Both the position numbers and the translations under genes were made by a program. A DNA stretch of 64,000 nucleotides from Mesoflavibacter zeaxanthinifaciens DSM 18436. GTDB taxonomy: Bacteria > Bacteroidota > Bacteroidia > Flavobacteriales > Flavobacteriaceae. Shown here piece after piece: positions 9,720-20,537 of the stretch. The notes under the pieces are model-generated. The model made no database searches and was not told where the DNA came from. It saw only the letters and a list, made by a program, of their open reading frames with translations. The stretch's first letter is position 1, and each line of letters opens with the position of its first letter. The stretch is from the NCBI RefSeq assembly GCF_000422365.1, contig NZ_AULQ01000010.1, forward strand, positions 61,764-125,763, in the 5' to 3' direction.

Positions 9720-10140
9720 ATACGCTAAATATATATGGATAGGTTTGCTGTTTTGCTTATTAGCTTTAGTGCGTTTTTTTGAAAACGAATTGTTTTATGA
9801 TCCGTACTTGGTGTTTTTTCAAAATGACTATTTGTATTTGGACTCGCCAAGACGCGAAGTTGCAAAATTGGTAGCTTTTACAACATTGCGATATGGGATT
9901 AACACCATTATTTCTTTAGGTATTTTATATCTGTTTTTTAAAGATAAAAGTGTTGTAAAGTTTTCGGTATTAGTTTATTCGATTTCTTATTTCATTTTAA
10001 TTATACTTTTCTTGTACTTTGTTTTAAATCCAAAACAAGAAGATTACTACGTATTTTTTAATATTAGGCGCTTTTTAATTCAGCCTTTAATATTGTTATT
10101 GCTTTTGCCAGCTTATTATTATCAACGGTTAAAGACATAA
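9712..10140 (+). CDS. Exosortase F system-associated membrane protein
   Basis: 142 residues with about four membrane segments and the characteristic FFENELFYDPYLVFFQNDY segment near the N-terminus. This small family is found next to xrtF in Flavobacteriia and its function is unknown. The 8-bp overlap with xrtF points to coupled translation. A terminator follows directly. Confidence 0.88.
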   Translation: MGKYAKYIWIGLLFCLLALVRFFENELFYDPYLVFFQNDYLYLDSPRREVAKLVAFTTLRYGINTIISLGILYLFFKDKSVVKFSVLVYSISYFILIILFLYFVLNPKQEDYYVFFNIRRFLIQPLILLLLLPAYYYQRLKT

Positions 10141-10173
10141 AAAAACCACTTCAATTTAGAAGTGGTTTTTTAG
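10138..10173. terminator. Bidirectional terminator between xrtF pair and groEL
   Basis: AAAAAACCACTTC / GAAGTGGTTTTTT inverted repeat with T-runs on both sides, between convergent genes. Confidence 0.85.
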
Positions 10174-10192
10174 TATTATTTATTTGATAATA

Positions 10193-11836
<1,644 letters not shown>

Positions 11837-11903
11837 TTAATTTAAAGTTTTTGGAATTGTTAATAATGAATGTTCTAAATCTTAATTTAGGTTTAGAATA
11901 ATC

Positions 11904-12182
11904 TTAAATAATTGCCATGATGTCTTCTTCGCGCATCATTAAGTAGTCCTTACCATCTAATTTGATTTCAGAACCAGAGTATTTACCGTAAAGTACAGTA
12001 TCACCAACTTTAACAGTTAAAGGCTCATCTTTTTTACCGTTACCAACTGCAACTATAGTTCCTTTGTGTTGCTTTTCTTGTGCTGTATCTGGAATGTATA
12101 AACCAGACGCTGTTTGTGTTTCGGCAGGAAGCGGTTCTACAAGAACACGATCTGCAAGTGGTTTAATGTTTAGTTTACTCAT
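11904..12182 (-). CDS. groS: Co-chaperonin GroES (10 kDa)
   Basis: 92 residues from the ATG at 12182 ([15 protein letters not shown]). A longer in-frame start at 12221 is rejected because it would lie inside the sigma-54-like promoter element. Typical GroES motifs: [10 protein letters not shown], mobile loop [38 protein letters not shown]. Lid of the GroEL chamber. Confidence 0.97.
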   Translation of the reverse strand: MSKLNIKPLADRVLVEPLPAETQTASGLYIPDTAQEKQHKGTIVAVGNGKKDEPLTVKVGDTVLYGKYSGSEIKLDGKDYLMMREEDIMAII

Positions 12183-12223
12183 TGTATATATTTTTAGATT
12201 ATTAAATTTTACTATCATCAATT

Positions 12224-12239
12224 AGCCAAAAATGTGCCA
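12224..12239 (-). promoter_or_regulatory. Near-consensus sigma-54 (-24/-12) promoter of groES-groEL
   Basis: Minus-strand sequence TGGCACATTTTTGGCT: the -24 GG and -12 GC are 10 bases apart and 15 of 16 positions fit TGGCACRNNNNTTGCW. It predicts a transcript start about 30 bases before the groES ATG. A gene for a sigma-54 activator lies 2 kb away (14163-15422). Functional use is an inference. Confidence 0.6.
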
Positions 12240-12267
12240 ATGACATAGGACTGACAAACTTTCAGAA

Positions 12268-12303
12268 ACAAAAAATGCCAACTGTAAAAGTTGGCATTTT
12301 TGA
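12268..12303 (-). terminator. Terminator after secG
   Basis: AAAATGCCAACT / AGTTGGCATTTT stem with T-run on the minus strand, about 18 bp past the secG stop; it separates the miaB-secG operon from groES. Confidence 0.75.
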
Positions 12304-12320
12304 TATTTTTTTTGTGATAA

Positions 12321-12677
12321 CTATTGTCCGATTGTAGTTGTATCTGCAGGAGTAGACGTGTTGTCTGTTGCAGGTGTTTCTGCTGGTGCAGGTAACTCTA
12401 TATTATCATTTTCTAAAATTTTAGAATCTGAAGTAACACCTTGTCTAGGTATTGCTAAACTAGATGTTAATATTAACACTAATAACGCAATTGCTAATGT
12501 CCAAGTACTTTTGTCTAAAAAGTCTGTTGTTTTCTTAACACCACCTAATTGTTGTGTGCCGCCACCACCAAAAGAAGAAGATAATCCGCCACCTTTTGGA
12601 TTTTGTACCATAATTACAACTACTAAAAAGAAAGCTACTGCTATGATTAGTATTAAGAAGATTAAAAATGTATTCAT
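12321..12677 (-). CDS. secG: Preprotein translocase subunit SecG
   Basis: 118 residues with two membrane segments and the family core VVIMVQNPKGGGLSSSFGGGGTQQLGGVKKTTDFLDKST (read in two pieces) between them. The Pro/Thr-rich C-terminal tail is typical of Bacteroidota SecG. Part of the SecYEG channel. Last gene of a run with lptE and the TPR gene (12-bp gap). Confidence 0.93.
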   Translation of the reverse strand: MNTFLIFLILIIAVAFFLVVVIMVQNPKGGGLSSSFGGGGTQQLGGVKKTTDFLDKSTWTLAIALLVLILTSSLAIPRQGVTSDSKILENDNIELPAPAETPATDNTSTPADTTTIGQ

Positions 12678-12689
12678 TATATTATAATT

Positions 12690-13622
12690 TTATTCTTGTA
12701 ATTGTTCTATTGCTTTAATTTGGTCTGCAAAGAAACCACTTTTTTCTGGATATTTCAAACTTAAAATTTTATAAGATTGAATTGCCTTCTTGTAATTTTT
12801 TTGTTCTACATAAATTCTTGCTAAAGTTTCGGTCATTAACGCTTCTGGTTGTATCATCCGATCTTTTGCAAGGTTTTGTTTTTTGCCACTAGTTTTAGCA
12901 GGTTCTAACTTTGGGTTGCTTGCTATAAACTTATCTATTAACTCAAATTTTTTGTCTCTGTCTGATTCTTGTTCAGATGAAGATTCTGAAGTATTATTAG
13001 TTTCTTCTTCTATAGAAGTGTCTTCAGAAGTCTCTTCATTTCTTTCAATAGGATTAAAACTGGTTAGTTTAAGCCATTCGTTAAAACTATGTGTTTCAGT
13101 TTTATCAAATTCTAACGGTTTACCAATATTTAAAACCTTTTCTGGTGTTTTTTCTTTTTGGTCTTCTGTTTCAACTTCGTCTTTATTAAACTCTGCTATT
13201 TCTTTAATTTCGATTTTAGGTTGAAATAATTCTGGATTAATAATTTCTTTTGTAGCTTTTATATGAGTGTCTAAATCGTCATCAAAAGTCACGCTTTTAT
13301 TAACCGAAATGTCTTCTGCAGTTACATCTAAATTGTTAATGTAAGCTGTATTTTGTTTGATGTAGTCTGAAATTTCGTTTTGATTAAAACTTTCTGAAGT
13401 TATAAAATCAAACAAAATACTTCTGTCTGTTGTGTAAGCTGCTGTTTGTTTTAAAGCTTGGTTGTACTTAAAACTTTCTTTATTTTTTAATCCTTTTAAA
13501 TATACTGCTCTTGCTGATTGAAAATACGGAAACTCTTCTATAATGCCACTTAATGCATTGGTTTGCTCTTGGCAAACGGTTTGCGGTTGTTGTAAGATTT
13601 GTATAAAGTCTTTAGTGGTCAT
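12690..13622 (-). CDS. TPR-containing protein of unknown function
   Basis: 310 residues. N-terminal third is helical (LQQPQTVCQEQTNALSGIIEEFPYFQSARAVYLKGLK), the middle is acidic and low-complexity (EETSEDTSIEEETNNTSESS), and the C-terminus has one clear TPR-like unit (ETLARIYVEQKNYKKAIQSYKILSLKYP). No signal peptide, so probably cytoplasmic. Its constant place between lptE and secG suggests a link to the cell envelope, but the function is not known. Confidence 0.75.
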   Translation of the reverse strand: MTTKDFIQILQQPQTVCQEQTNALSGIIEEFPYFQSARAVYLKGLKNKESFKYNQALKQTAAYTTDRSILFDFITSESFNQNEISDYIKQNTAYINNLDVTAEDISVNKSVTFDDDLDTHIKATKEIINPELFQPKIEIKEIAEFNKDEVETEDQKEKTPEKVLNIGKPLEFDKTETHSFNEWLKLTSFNPIERNEETSEDTSIEEETNNTSESSSEQESDRDKKFELIDKFIASNPKLEPAKTSGKKQNLAKDRMIQPEALMTETLARIYVEQKNYKKAIQSYKILSLKYPEKSGFFADQIKAIEQLQE

Positions 13623-13632
13623 AGTTGTGTTT

Positions 13633-14133
13633 TTACCAATTGGCTAATGAGGCGTTGATGATATCTTGTGTTAATCGTTGAAAAATTTCTTCAAACGCTG
13701 TATCTTTTGTTGATCCACTTAATAATTCGCTACCTGTATAATCGTAGAAGAAAGAAAAGCTTTTTTCAAAATTTTCTTCTTCGTTCAATTTGTTAAAAAA
13801 TCTAACATTAACACCTATAGTTAATCGGTTTTGTGCAGCTGTACTGTTTGCAGTTGCTGTTGTTGGAGATATACGATACTGTGTGATTTCTCCTTCGTAA
13901 ACTAAATCTCCGTTAGAGTTTACTAAACTAAGGCTACTTAAATTTAGGATTTGATCTTGCAGCGCTATTGTAAAATCTCTATCTAAACCTGGTTCTATAA
14001 GATTGGCATTATTCTGAAAGTAATTAACTTGAAAGGTTTTTGCGTTAGTTTCGATACCCGTAAACGAGTAGATGCCACAACCAAAAAAGAGTAGTGGTAG
14101 GATGGCAACTAATATATTTTTGTGTAATTTCAT
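13633..14133 (-). CDS. lptE: LPS-assembly lipoprotein LptE
   Basis: 166 residues with a lipoprotein signal (LLFFGCGIYSFTG; lipidated Cys at about residue 19) and the LptE fold seen in Bacteroidota: FQVNYFQNNANLIEPGLDRDFTIALQDQIL and a region on bundle/tail sequence near FEEIFQRLTQDI. It plugs LptD in the outer membrane during LPS export. Lies between the sigma-54 activator and the TPR gene. Confidence 0.85.
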   Translation of the reverse strand: MKLHKNILVAILPLLFFGCGIYSFTGIETNAKTFQVNYFQNNANLIEPGLDRDFTIALQDQILNLSSLSLVNSNGDLVYEGEITQYRISPTTATANSTAAQNRLTIGVNVRFFNKLNEEENFEKSFSFFYDYTGSELLSGSTKDTAFEEIFQRLTQDIINASLANW

Positions 14134-14162
14134 CTTAATTTTTTTTGAAAGTAACGCTTTTT

Positions 14163-15422
14163 TTATAAATCGTATTGTTTAATCTTTCTATATAATGTGC
14201 GTTCGCTTATGCCTAGCTCTTCTGCAGCAAGTTTACGTTTACCGTTGTGACGCTCTAAAGATTTTTTGATTAACTCTAATTCTTTATCTTGAAGTGATAG
14301 TGTTTCTTCTTCTTCAATTTCTTCAGCAAAATGATATTTGTCTTCTGCACTTGATATTTTGCTTTCTGATGACTCAGGAATTGATAAAATTTCTAAATCA
14401 TGTACTTGTTCTTCAAACTCGGCATCGCTTTCATTTTCACCATAGATTTTTTGAATAAGTCCTTCGTTATCTTTTTGTACTTCTTTTGCGTTACCGTTTT
14501 TCATTAACTCCATGGTAAGCTTCTTTAAGTCATTTAAATCGGCTTTCATGTCAAAAAGAACTTTATATAATATTTCTCTTTCGCTACTAAAATCACTTTC
14601 AGATTTAGAAGCATTGACTACAGCTGGTAGATTGCTAGCTCCAGATGGTAAATAAGTTTGTAACGTTTGCGCATTAATAGTTCGATTTTGTTCTAAGACC
14701 GAGATTTGTTCTGCTACGTTGCGTAGCTGTCTAATGTTTCCGCTCCAGCGATATCTAAGTAGCATATTTACAGCATCATCTGTAAGCTTAACAGTTGGCA
14801 TTTTATATTTTAATGCAAAGTCGCTAGCAAATTTTCTGAATAAAATATGAATGTCTTCTTGTCTATCTCTTAACGGAGGTAGGTGAATATCTACAGTACT
14901 TAAACGATAATATAGGTCTTCTCTAAACTTTTCTTTTTTTATAGCTTCAAACATATTAACGTTGGTTGCCGCAACAATACGTACATTGGTTTTTTGTACT
15001 TTACTAGAACCTACTTTAATAAACTCGCCATTTTCTAAAACACGCAATAGACGCACTTGTGTAGTAAGTGGTAATTCTCCAACTTCATCTAAAAAAATGG
15101 TACCACCATCTGCAACTTCAAAATAACCACTACGTGTTTGTGTTGCACCAGTAAAGGCTCCTTTTTCGTGTCCAAAAAGTTCACTATCTATTGTGCCTTC
15201 TGGTATTGCACCGCAATTTACAGCAATATATTTACCGTGTTTACGATGTGATAATTGATGTATTATTTTAGGAATACTTTCTTTACCAACACCACTTTCT
15301 CCGGTGACTAGTACAGAAATATCTGTTGGTGCTACTTGTATAGCTTTTTCTATAGCACGGTTTAAGCCTGCGCTATTACCTATAATCCCGAAACGTTGTT
15401 TTATTGATTGAATGGATTCCAT
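14163..15422 (-). CDS. Sigma-54-dependent transcription activator without a sensor domain
   Basis: 419 residues. The AAA+ domain starts at the N-terminus: Walker A GESGVGKE, GAFTGA loop (EKGAFTGATQTRSG) that contacts sigma-54, Walker B GTIFLDEVGE. A helical acidic linker follows, then a Fis-type helix-turn-helix (ERHNGKRKLAAEELGISERTLYRKIKQ). No receiver, GAF or PAS domain precedes the ATPase, so control must come through expression, a partner or the linker. In the run miaB-lipoprotein-this-lptE-TPR-secG. It is a candidate activator for the groES promoter at 12224-12239. Confidence 0.93.
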   Translation of the reverse strand: MESIQSIKQRFGIIGNSAGLNRAIEKAIQVAPTDISVLVTGESGVGKESIPKIIHQLSHRKHGKYIAVNCGAIPEGTIDSELFGHEKGAFTGATQTRSGYFEVADGGTIFLDEVGELPLTTQVRLLRVLENGEFIKVGSSKVQKTNVRIVAATNVNMFEAIKKEKFREDLYYRLSTVDIHLPPLRDRQEDIHILFRKFASDFALKYKMPTVKLTDDAVNMLLRYRWSGNIRQLRNVAEQISVLEQNRTINAQTLQTYLPSGASNLPAVVNASKSESDFSSEREILYKVLFDMKADLNDLKKLTMELMKNGNAKEVQKDNEGLIQKIYGENESDAEFEEQVHDLEILSIPESSESKISSAEDKYHFAEEIEEEETLSLQDKELELIKKSLERHNGKRKLAAEELGISERTLYRKIKQYDL

Positions 15423-15447
15423 ATGAAGAGGAATTTAAGCGATTGGT

Positions 15448-16413
15448 TTAATTTAAATAATTGAAATTTTCGTTTATTGAAATTGAAAATTCAGGTCCGT
15501 AGTTATAAGAAATTTCTCTAGATTGAATTCTGTTTGCTGAGTTGTATTGTAAATCGAAATTAAATGTTGTTCCGTCTACAGTAACACTATTCCAGTTTTT
15601 TGTAGAATGGAATTGAGCAATTAGTCCTCCAATTTCATCAGAATAATCGTCTGCTAAAAAGTTTAGTAGATAACTTTCGTCATAAACTACTTTTAAAGGG
15701 TTTTCAAAATTATCATAAGCGTAAGTAGCACTATTGTTGCTTTCTCCAGAGCTTACGCTATTTATAATGTTACCTTCGCTGTTATAAGTTATATCTTCTG
15801 CTAGTATTGAAGCTCCGTTTTCAAAAGCTTCTTTTCTTATTAATTGGTCATTATTGTTTAATGTAAACTCTACAGTTATTGAAGAACCTACTTCTGTTCT
15901 TGTAATAACGTTACTGTTGTAAGCGTAATTATAAACATGGTTTTCGTTGTAGCTTGGGTCTTCGTAATCGTAATAATTGTATTCTATTTGAGAAATGTTA
16001 TTACCGCTGTAAGTAACAAAATATTCGTTTGTATTTTGACCAGATTCATTTACGCTAATATCACTAATTACTTGTCCGTTAGCGTTTCTTGTAATAGTTT
16101 GGTTTTCGGTTACAAATGGACTGTTATTTGCAGATAATTCTATAGAACTAGAAATTATAATATCGTTAGAAATATTAATATCACTATTAGTAATTGTGTT
16201 TATAGGAAATCCAAAAAATGAAAGGGATAAATCAATATCTAGCTCGTAAACAGATAGTGTTAAATCATCACTATTGCTATTGTTACCGTTGTTATCATTA
16301 TTATTACCGTTGTTTTGGTTGTTGTCAAAATCTGTAAACCCATTATCTAAAGGTTCGTTTTCGCAAGCAGTAAATAGGCTTAAAGATATAAGAATTAAAA
16401 GTAGTTTTTTCAT
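15448..16413 (-). CDS. Secreted lipoprotein with RHS/YD-like text repeats, unknown function
   Basis: 321 residues. Lipoprotein signal (SLSLFTACENEP), then an Asn/Asp-rich linker of mostly NNGNN units, then beta-rich repeats resembling Bacteroidota 'DUF4595-like' proteins (ITRNANGQVISDISVNESG, ITYNSEGNIINSVSSGE). Probably on the outer membrane surface or periplasm. Function unknown. Spaced 12 bp from miaB and 25 bp from the sigma-54 activator. Confidence 0.7.
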   Translation of the reverse strand: MKKLLLILISLSLFTACENEPLDNGFTDFDNNQNNGNNNDNNGNNSNSDDLTLSVYELDIDLSLSFFGFPINTITNSDINISNDIIISSSIELSANNSPFVTENQTITRNANGQVISDISVNESGQNTNEYFVTYSGNNISQIEYNYYDYEDPSYNENHVYNYAYNSNVITRTEVGSSITVEFTLNNNDQLIRKEAFENGASILAEDITYNSEGNIINSVSSGESNNSATYAYDNFENPLKVVYDESYLLNFLADDYSDEIGGLIAQFHSTKNWNSVTVDGTTFNFDLQYNSANRIQSREISYNYGPEFSISINENFNYLN

Positions 16414-16425
16414 ATTTAGTTTTTA

Positions 16426-17871
16426 TTAGTTGTTTATAGATAACCCAACAGCTTCACCTATTAATGTCGCTTTTGTACAGTCTGTTACGTTTACGTTTAC
16501 AAAGTCTCCAACTTTAAATTGACCTTTAGGGAATACACATACAATATTATGAGGTGTGCGACCTGACCAATGTTGGTTAGATTTTTTAGATTCTTTTTCT
16601 ATTAAAACTTCTACAGTAGTATTTAAAAATTGCTTGGTTCTATATTCGCTGTGTTTTAATTGTAATTCAATAATTTCAGCAAGGCGTCTACTTTTTACAT
16701 CTTCAGGGACATCGTCTTCTAATTTACGTTCAGCCAATGTGCCTGGTCTTTCAGAATAAGTAAACATGTAGCCAAAATTATATTTTACGTATTCCATCAA
16801 GCTTAAAGTATCTTGATGATCTTCTTCTGTTTCTGTAGGAAAACCAGCAATCATATCTTGGCTAATAGCACAACCAGGAATAATCTCTCTTATATTATCT
16901 ATTAAAGTGAAATATTCTTGTCGAGTGTGTAATCTATTCATTGCTTTTAAAATACGATCACTTCCGCTTTGTACTGGTAAATGTATATGATTACAAATAT
17001 TATCATACTTAGCCATAGTTTTAATGACATCAATATGCATGTCTTGCGGATTAGATGTGCTAAAACGAATTCGCATTTTTGGTTGCGCTTCAGCACAAAG
17101 TTGTAATAACTTTGCAAAGTCTGTAGCGGTTGCTTTTTGTATATCACTAGCTTTATCAAAATCTTTTTTTAGTCCGCCGCCATACCAAAGGTAGCTATCT
17201 ACGTTTTGACCTAGTAAAGTGATTTCTTTGTAACCTTTTGCCCATAAGTCATTAACTTCTTCAATAATACTTTGAGGATCACGACTACGTTCTCTACCAC
17301 GTGTAAATGGGACTACACAAAATGTACACATATTATCGCAACCACGTGTAATACTTACAAAAGCTGTTACACCATTACTGTTTAAGCGTACTGGTGAAAT
17401 ATCTCCGTATGTTTCTTCTTTTGATAGTATTACGTTTATTGCATCACGACCTTCTTCTACTTCACTAATAAGATTAGGTAAATCTTTATAAGCATCTGGA
17501 CCAACAACAAGGTCTACTATTTTTTCTTCTTCTAAAAATTTACTTTTTAAACGTTCTGCCATGCAGCCTAAAACACCAACCTTCATTTTTGGGTTAATCT
17601 TTTTTACTGCATTATATTTTTCAAGGCGTTTTCTAACAGTTTGTTCTGCTTTATCACGTATAGAGCATGTGTTAACCAACACTAAATCGGCTTCCTCTAA
17701 ATGCGGTGTTGTATTAAAACCTTCGTTTTGAAGTATTGAAGCTACAATCTCACTGTCGCTAAAATTCATAGAGCAACCATAGCTTTCTATAAAAAGCTTT
17801 TTGTTGTTTTCTGCTTTAGAAGGGATAACTAACGTTTCGCCTTGTTTTTTTTCGTCTATTGTTTTTTCCAT
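16426..17871 (-). CDS. miaB: tRNA-2-methylthio-N6-isopentenyladenosine synthase MiaB
   Basis: 481 residues from the ATG at 17871 ([13 protein letters not shown]); an upstream in-frame start at 17898 is possible but less like homologues. Three N-terminal cluster cysteines (YGCSMN, NTCSIR, LGCMAE), the radical SAM motif CDNMCTFC and a C-terminal TRAM domain. Methylthiolates A37 of tRNAs reading UNN codons. Probably first gene of a six-gene operon ending with secG. Confidence 0.95.
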   Translation of the reverse strand: MEKTIDEKKQGETLVIPSKAENNKKLFIESYGCSMNFSDSEIVASILQNEGFNTTPHLEEADLVLVNTCSIRDKAEQTVRKRLEKYNAVKKINPKMKVGVLGCMAERLKSKFLEEEKIVDLVVGPDAYKDLPNLISEVEEGRDAINVILSKEETYGDISPVRLNSNGVTAFVSITRGCDNMCTFCVVPFTRGRERSRDPQSIIEEVNDLWAKGYKEITLLGQNVDSYLWYGGGLKKDFDKASDIQKATATDFAKLLQLCAEAQPKMRIRFSTSNPQDMHIDVIKTMAKYDNICNHIHLPVQSGSDRILKAMNRLHTRQEYFTLIDNIREIIPGCAISQDMIAGFPTETEEDHQDTLSLMEYVKYNFGYMFTYSERPGTLAERKLEDDVPEDVKSRRLAEIIELQLKHSEYRTKQFLNTTVEVLIEKESKKSNQHWSGRTPHNIVCVFPKGQFKVGDFVNVNVTDCTKATLIGEAVGLSINN

Positions 17872-17999
17872 ATATAATATTGAAATACTGCTACTCAATA
17901 AGCATGCAAAGGTACGATTAATTTAAAAATATGACAATCTGACAGCTAGTTAAATTATGGTAAAAATTATAAAATTAGGTAGATAAATTTTTTTTAATT

Positions 18000-18007
18000 T
18001 ACCTTTG
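18000..18007 (+). promoter_or_regulatory. -7 element (TACCTTTG) of topA
   Basis: TACCTTTG matches the Bacteroidota -7 consensus TAnnTTTG and stands 19 bases before the topA ATG. No clear TTG is seen at -33. Confidence 0.5.
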
Positions 18008-18026
18008 CACTCACAAAAATCAAAGA

Positions 18027-20531
18027 ATGGCGAAGAATTTAGTAATAGTAGAGTCACCTGCAAAAGCAAAAACTATAGAGAAATTTTTAGGAAAAGATTT
18101 TAAAGTAGAATCTAGTTTTGGACATATTGCAGACTTACCTTCAAAGGAACTTGGTGTTGATGTTGATGGCGATTTTGAGCCAAAATATCAAGTCTCTTCC
18201 GATAAAAAAGCGGTAGTAAAAAAATTAAAAGACTTAGCTAAAAAAGCCGAGACGGTTTGGTTAGCAAGTGATGAGGACCGAGAAGGAGAAGCTATTGCGT
18301 GGCATCTTGCCGAAACATTAGGTTTAGATAAAGAAAAAACTAAACGTATTGTGTTTCATGAGATTACTAAAACTGCCATTATGAAAGCGGTTGAAAACCC
18401 GCGTAAAATAGATTACGATTTAGTAGATGCGCAACAAGCAAGACGTGTTTTAGATAGAATTGTGGGTTACGAGCTTTCTCCAGTGTTATGGCGTAAAGTA
18501 AAAGGAGGTTTATCTGCTGGTCGTGTGCAATCTGTTTCTGTGCGTTTAATTGTAGAGCGTGAGCGCGAAATTCAAGAATTTCAACCAGAAGCATCTTACA
18601 GAATTGATGCTGAGTTTTCTAATGAAGAAGGACAGTCTTTTAAAGCTAAATTGCCTAAAACTTTTTCAACCAAAGAAGAAGCTTTAGCCTTTCTAGAAAA
18701 AAATGCGACTGCTAATTTTAAAGTTGCAGATTTAACAAAAAAACCTGCAAAAAAATCTCCAGCAGCTCCATTTACAACATCTACGTTACAACAGGAGGCA
18801 TCACGTAAATTATACTTCTCAGTAAGTAAAACTATGACTATGGCACAACGTTTATACGAAGCCGGTTTAATTACTTATATGAGAACAGATAGTGTAAATT
18901 TATCTGACGAAGCAAGAAAAGGAGCAGAGAAAGAAATTGTAGATGCCTACGGTAAAGAATATAGTAAAGAAAGAAATTTTACAGGGAAAACTAAAGGTGC
19001 GCAAGAGGCTCACGAAGCGATACGACCTACAGATTTTTCAAGACATAGCGTTAATATTGATCGTGATCAAGCGCGTTTATACGAATTGATTTGGAAGCGC
19101 GCAATTGCATCACAAATGAGTGAAGCGCAGCTAGAACGTACAAACGTTAAAATTGAGGCAGATACACATGACCAAACGTTTACAGCAAATGGAGAGGTAA
19201 TTAAATTTGATGGTTTTCTTAAGGTGTACTTAGAAGGGACAGATGATGAAGATACAGAGCAAGACGGAATGTTGCCAGCAATGAAGGTAAACGAAACCTT
19301 ATTAAATAAATATATTACCGCAACTCAACGTTATACACGTCCGCCTTACCGTTACACAGAAGCTTCGTTAGTTAAAAAGTTAGAAGAGTTAGGTATTGGT
19401 AGACCATCTACATATGCGCCAACAATTTCTACTATTCAAAATAGAAATTATATAGAAAAGGGAACGGTTGAAGGTGTAGAAAGAGAATACACGCAATTAA
19501 CCTTAACAGAAGGAAAAGTTGAAGATAAAAAACTAACCGAAAAAGTTGGATCTGATAAAGGAAAATTAGTGCCAACAGATATTGGTATGATAGTTACCGA
19601 CTTTCTGGTTAATCACTTTGAGAGTATCTTAGATTATAACTTTACAGCAAAAGTAGAAGACCAGTTTGATGATATAGCAGAAGGAAAAGAAGATTGGAAA
19701 AAGATGATGAAAACTTTTTACGATAAGTTTCATCCAGTAGTAGAAGATGTTAAAGAAAATGCAGATAGAGAATCAGGAGAGCGTATTTTAGGAGAAGACC
19801 CTAAAACAGGAAAGCAAGTTAGTGTACGTTTAGGTAAATTTGGACCAATGGTACAAATGGGTACAGTAGATGATGAAGAAAAACCAACTTTTGCAAGTCT
19901 TGGACCAGATCAACAATTAAATACAATTACTTTTGAAGAAGCAATGGATCTGTTCAAGCTTCCAAAATCTTTAGGGAAATATAAAGAGGAAGAAGTAGAA
20001 GTAAATAATGGTCGTTTTGGACCATATGTTAAGTTTGGTAAAAAATATATTTCTCTTCCGGCAGGACAAGATCCTTTAAATGTCGAGTTAGATGAAGCAA
20101 TAGAGTTAATTAAAGAAAGAGAAAAAGCAGATGCTCCAATCTATAATTATAAAGGTAAAGACGTAACTAAAGGTAAAGGACGTTTTGGACCGTTTATTAA
20201 ATGGGACGGTATGTTTATTAACGTAAATAAAAAATACGATTGGGACAATTTAACTACAGAAGATATTGAAACGCTTATTGATGAGAAAATTCAAAAAGAA
20301 ATAGATAAAGTAGTACATAATTGGGAAGATGAAGGTATACGTGTAGAAAAAGCACGTTGGGGCAGACACAATATAATTAAGGGTAAAACTAAAATAGAGT
20401 TAGCAAAAACAGTAGATGCTTCTGCACTAACTTTAGAAGAGGTAAAAGATCTGATAGAAAAGAATGCACCTAAGAAAAAAGCATCAAAAAAGAAAACGAC
20501 CAAGAAAAAAACAACAGCAAAAAAGAAATAA
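18027..20531 (+). CDS. topA: DNA topoisomerase I
   Basis: 834 residues. N-terminal TOPRIM domain (VESPAKAKTIEKFLG, DEDREGEAIAW), gate region with catalytic Tyr in LITYMRTDSVNLS, and several C-terminal topoisomerase C-repeats (LGKFGPMVQMG, NGRFGPYVKFG, KGRFGPFIKWDG) instead of Cys4 zinc ribbons, then a lysine-rich tail. Relaxes negative supercoils. The arginase-fold gene follows after 6 bp. Confidence 0.97.
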   Translation: MAKNLVIVESPAKAKTIEKFLGKDFKVESSFGHIADLPSKELGVDVDGDFEPKYQVSSDKKAVVKKLKDLAKKAETVWLASDEDREGEAIAWHLAETLGLDKEKTKRIVFHEITKTAIMKAVENPRKIDYDLVDAQQARRVLDRIVGYELSPVLWRKVKGGLSAGRVQSVSVRLIVEREREIQEFQPEASYRIDAEFSNEEGQSFKAKLPKTFSTKEEALAFLEKNATANFKVADLTKKPAKKSPAAPFTTSTLQQEASRKLYFSVSKTMTMAQRLYEAGLITYMRTDSVNLSDEARKGAEKEIVDAYGKEYSKERNFTGKTKGAQEAHEAIRPTDFSRHSVNIDRDQARLYELIWKRAIASQMSEAQLERTNVKIEADTHDQTFTANGEVIKFDGFLKVYLEGTDDEDTEQDGMLPAMKVNETLLNKYITATQRYTRPPYRYTEASLVKKLEELGIGRPSTYAPTISTIQNRNYIEKGTVEGVEREYTQLTLTEGKVEDKKLTEKVGSDKGKLVPTDIGMIVTDFLVNHFESILDYNFTAKVEDQFDDIAEGKEDWKKMMKTFYDKFHPVVEDVKENADRESGERILGEDPKTGKQVSVRLGKFGPMVQMGTVDDEEKPTFASLGPDQQLNTITFEEAMDLFKLPKSLGKYKEEEVEVNNGRFGPYVKFGKKYISLPAGQDPLNVELDEAIELIKEREKADAPIYNYKGKDVTKGKGRFGPFIKWDGMFINVNKKYDWDNLTTEDIETLIDEKIQKEIDKVVHNWEDEGIRVEKARWGRHNIIKGKTKIELAKTVDASALTLEEVKDLIEKNAPKKKASKKKTTKKKTTAKKK

Positions 20532-20537
20532 TATATA

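Noticed and set aside
12883..13224. 113-residue forward ORF inside the TPR gene
   Set aside because: Serine-rich shadow of the acidic low-complexity region.
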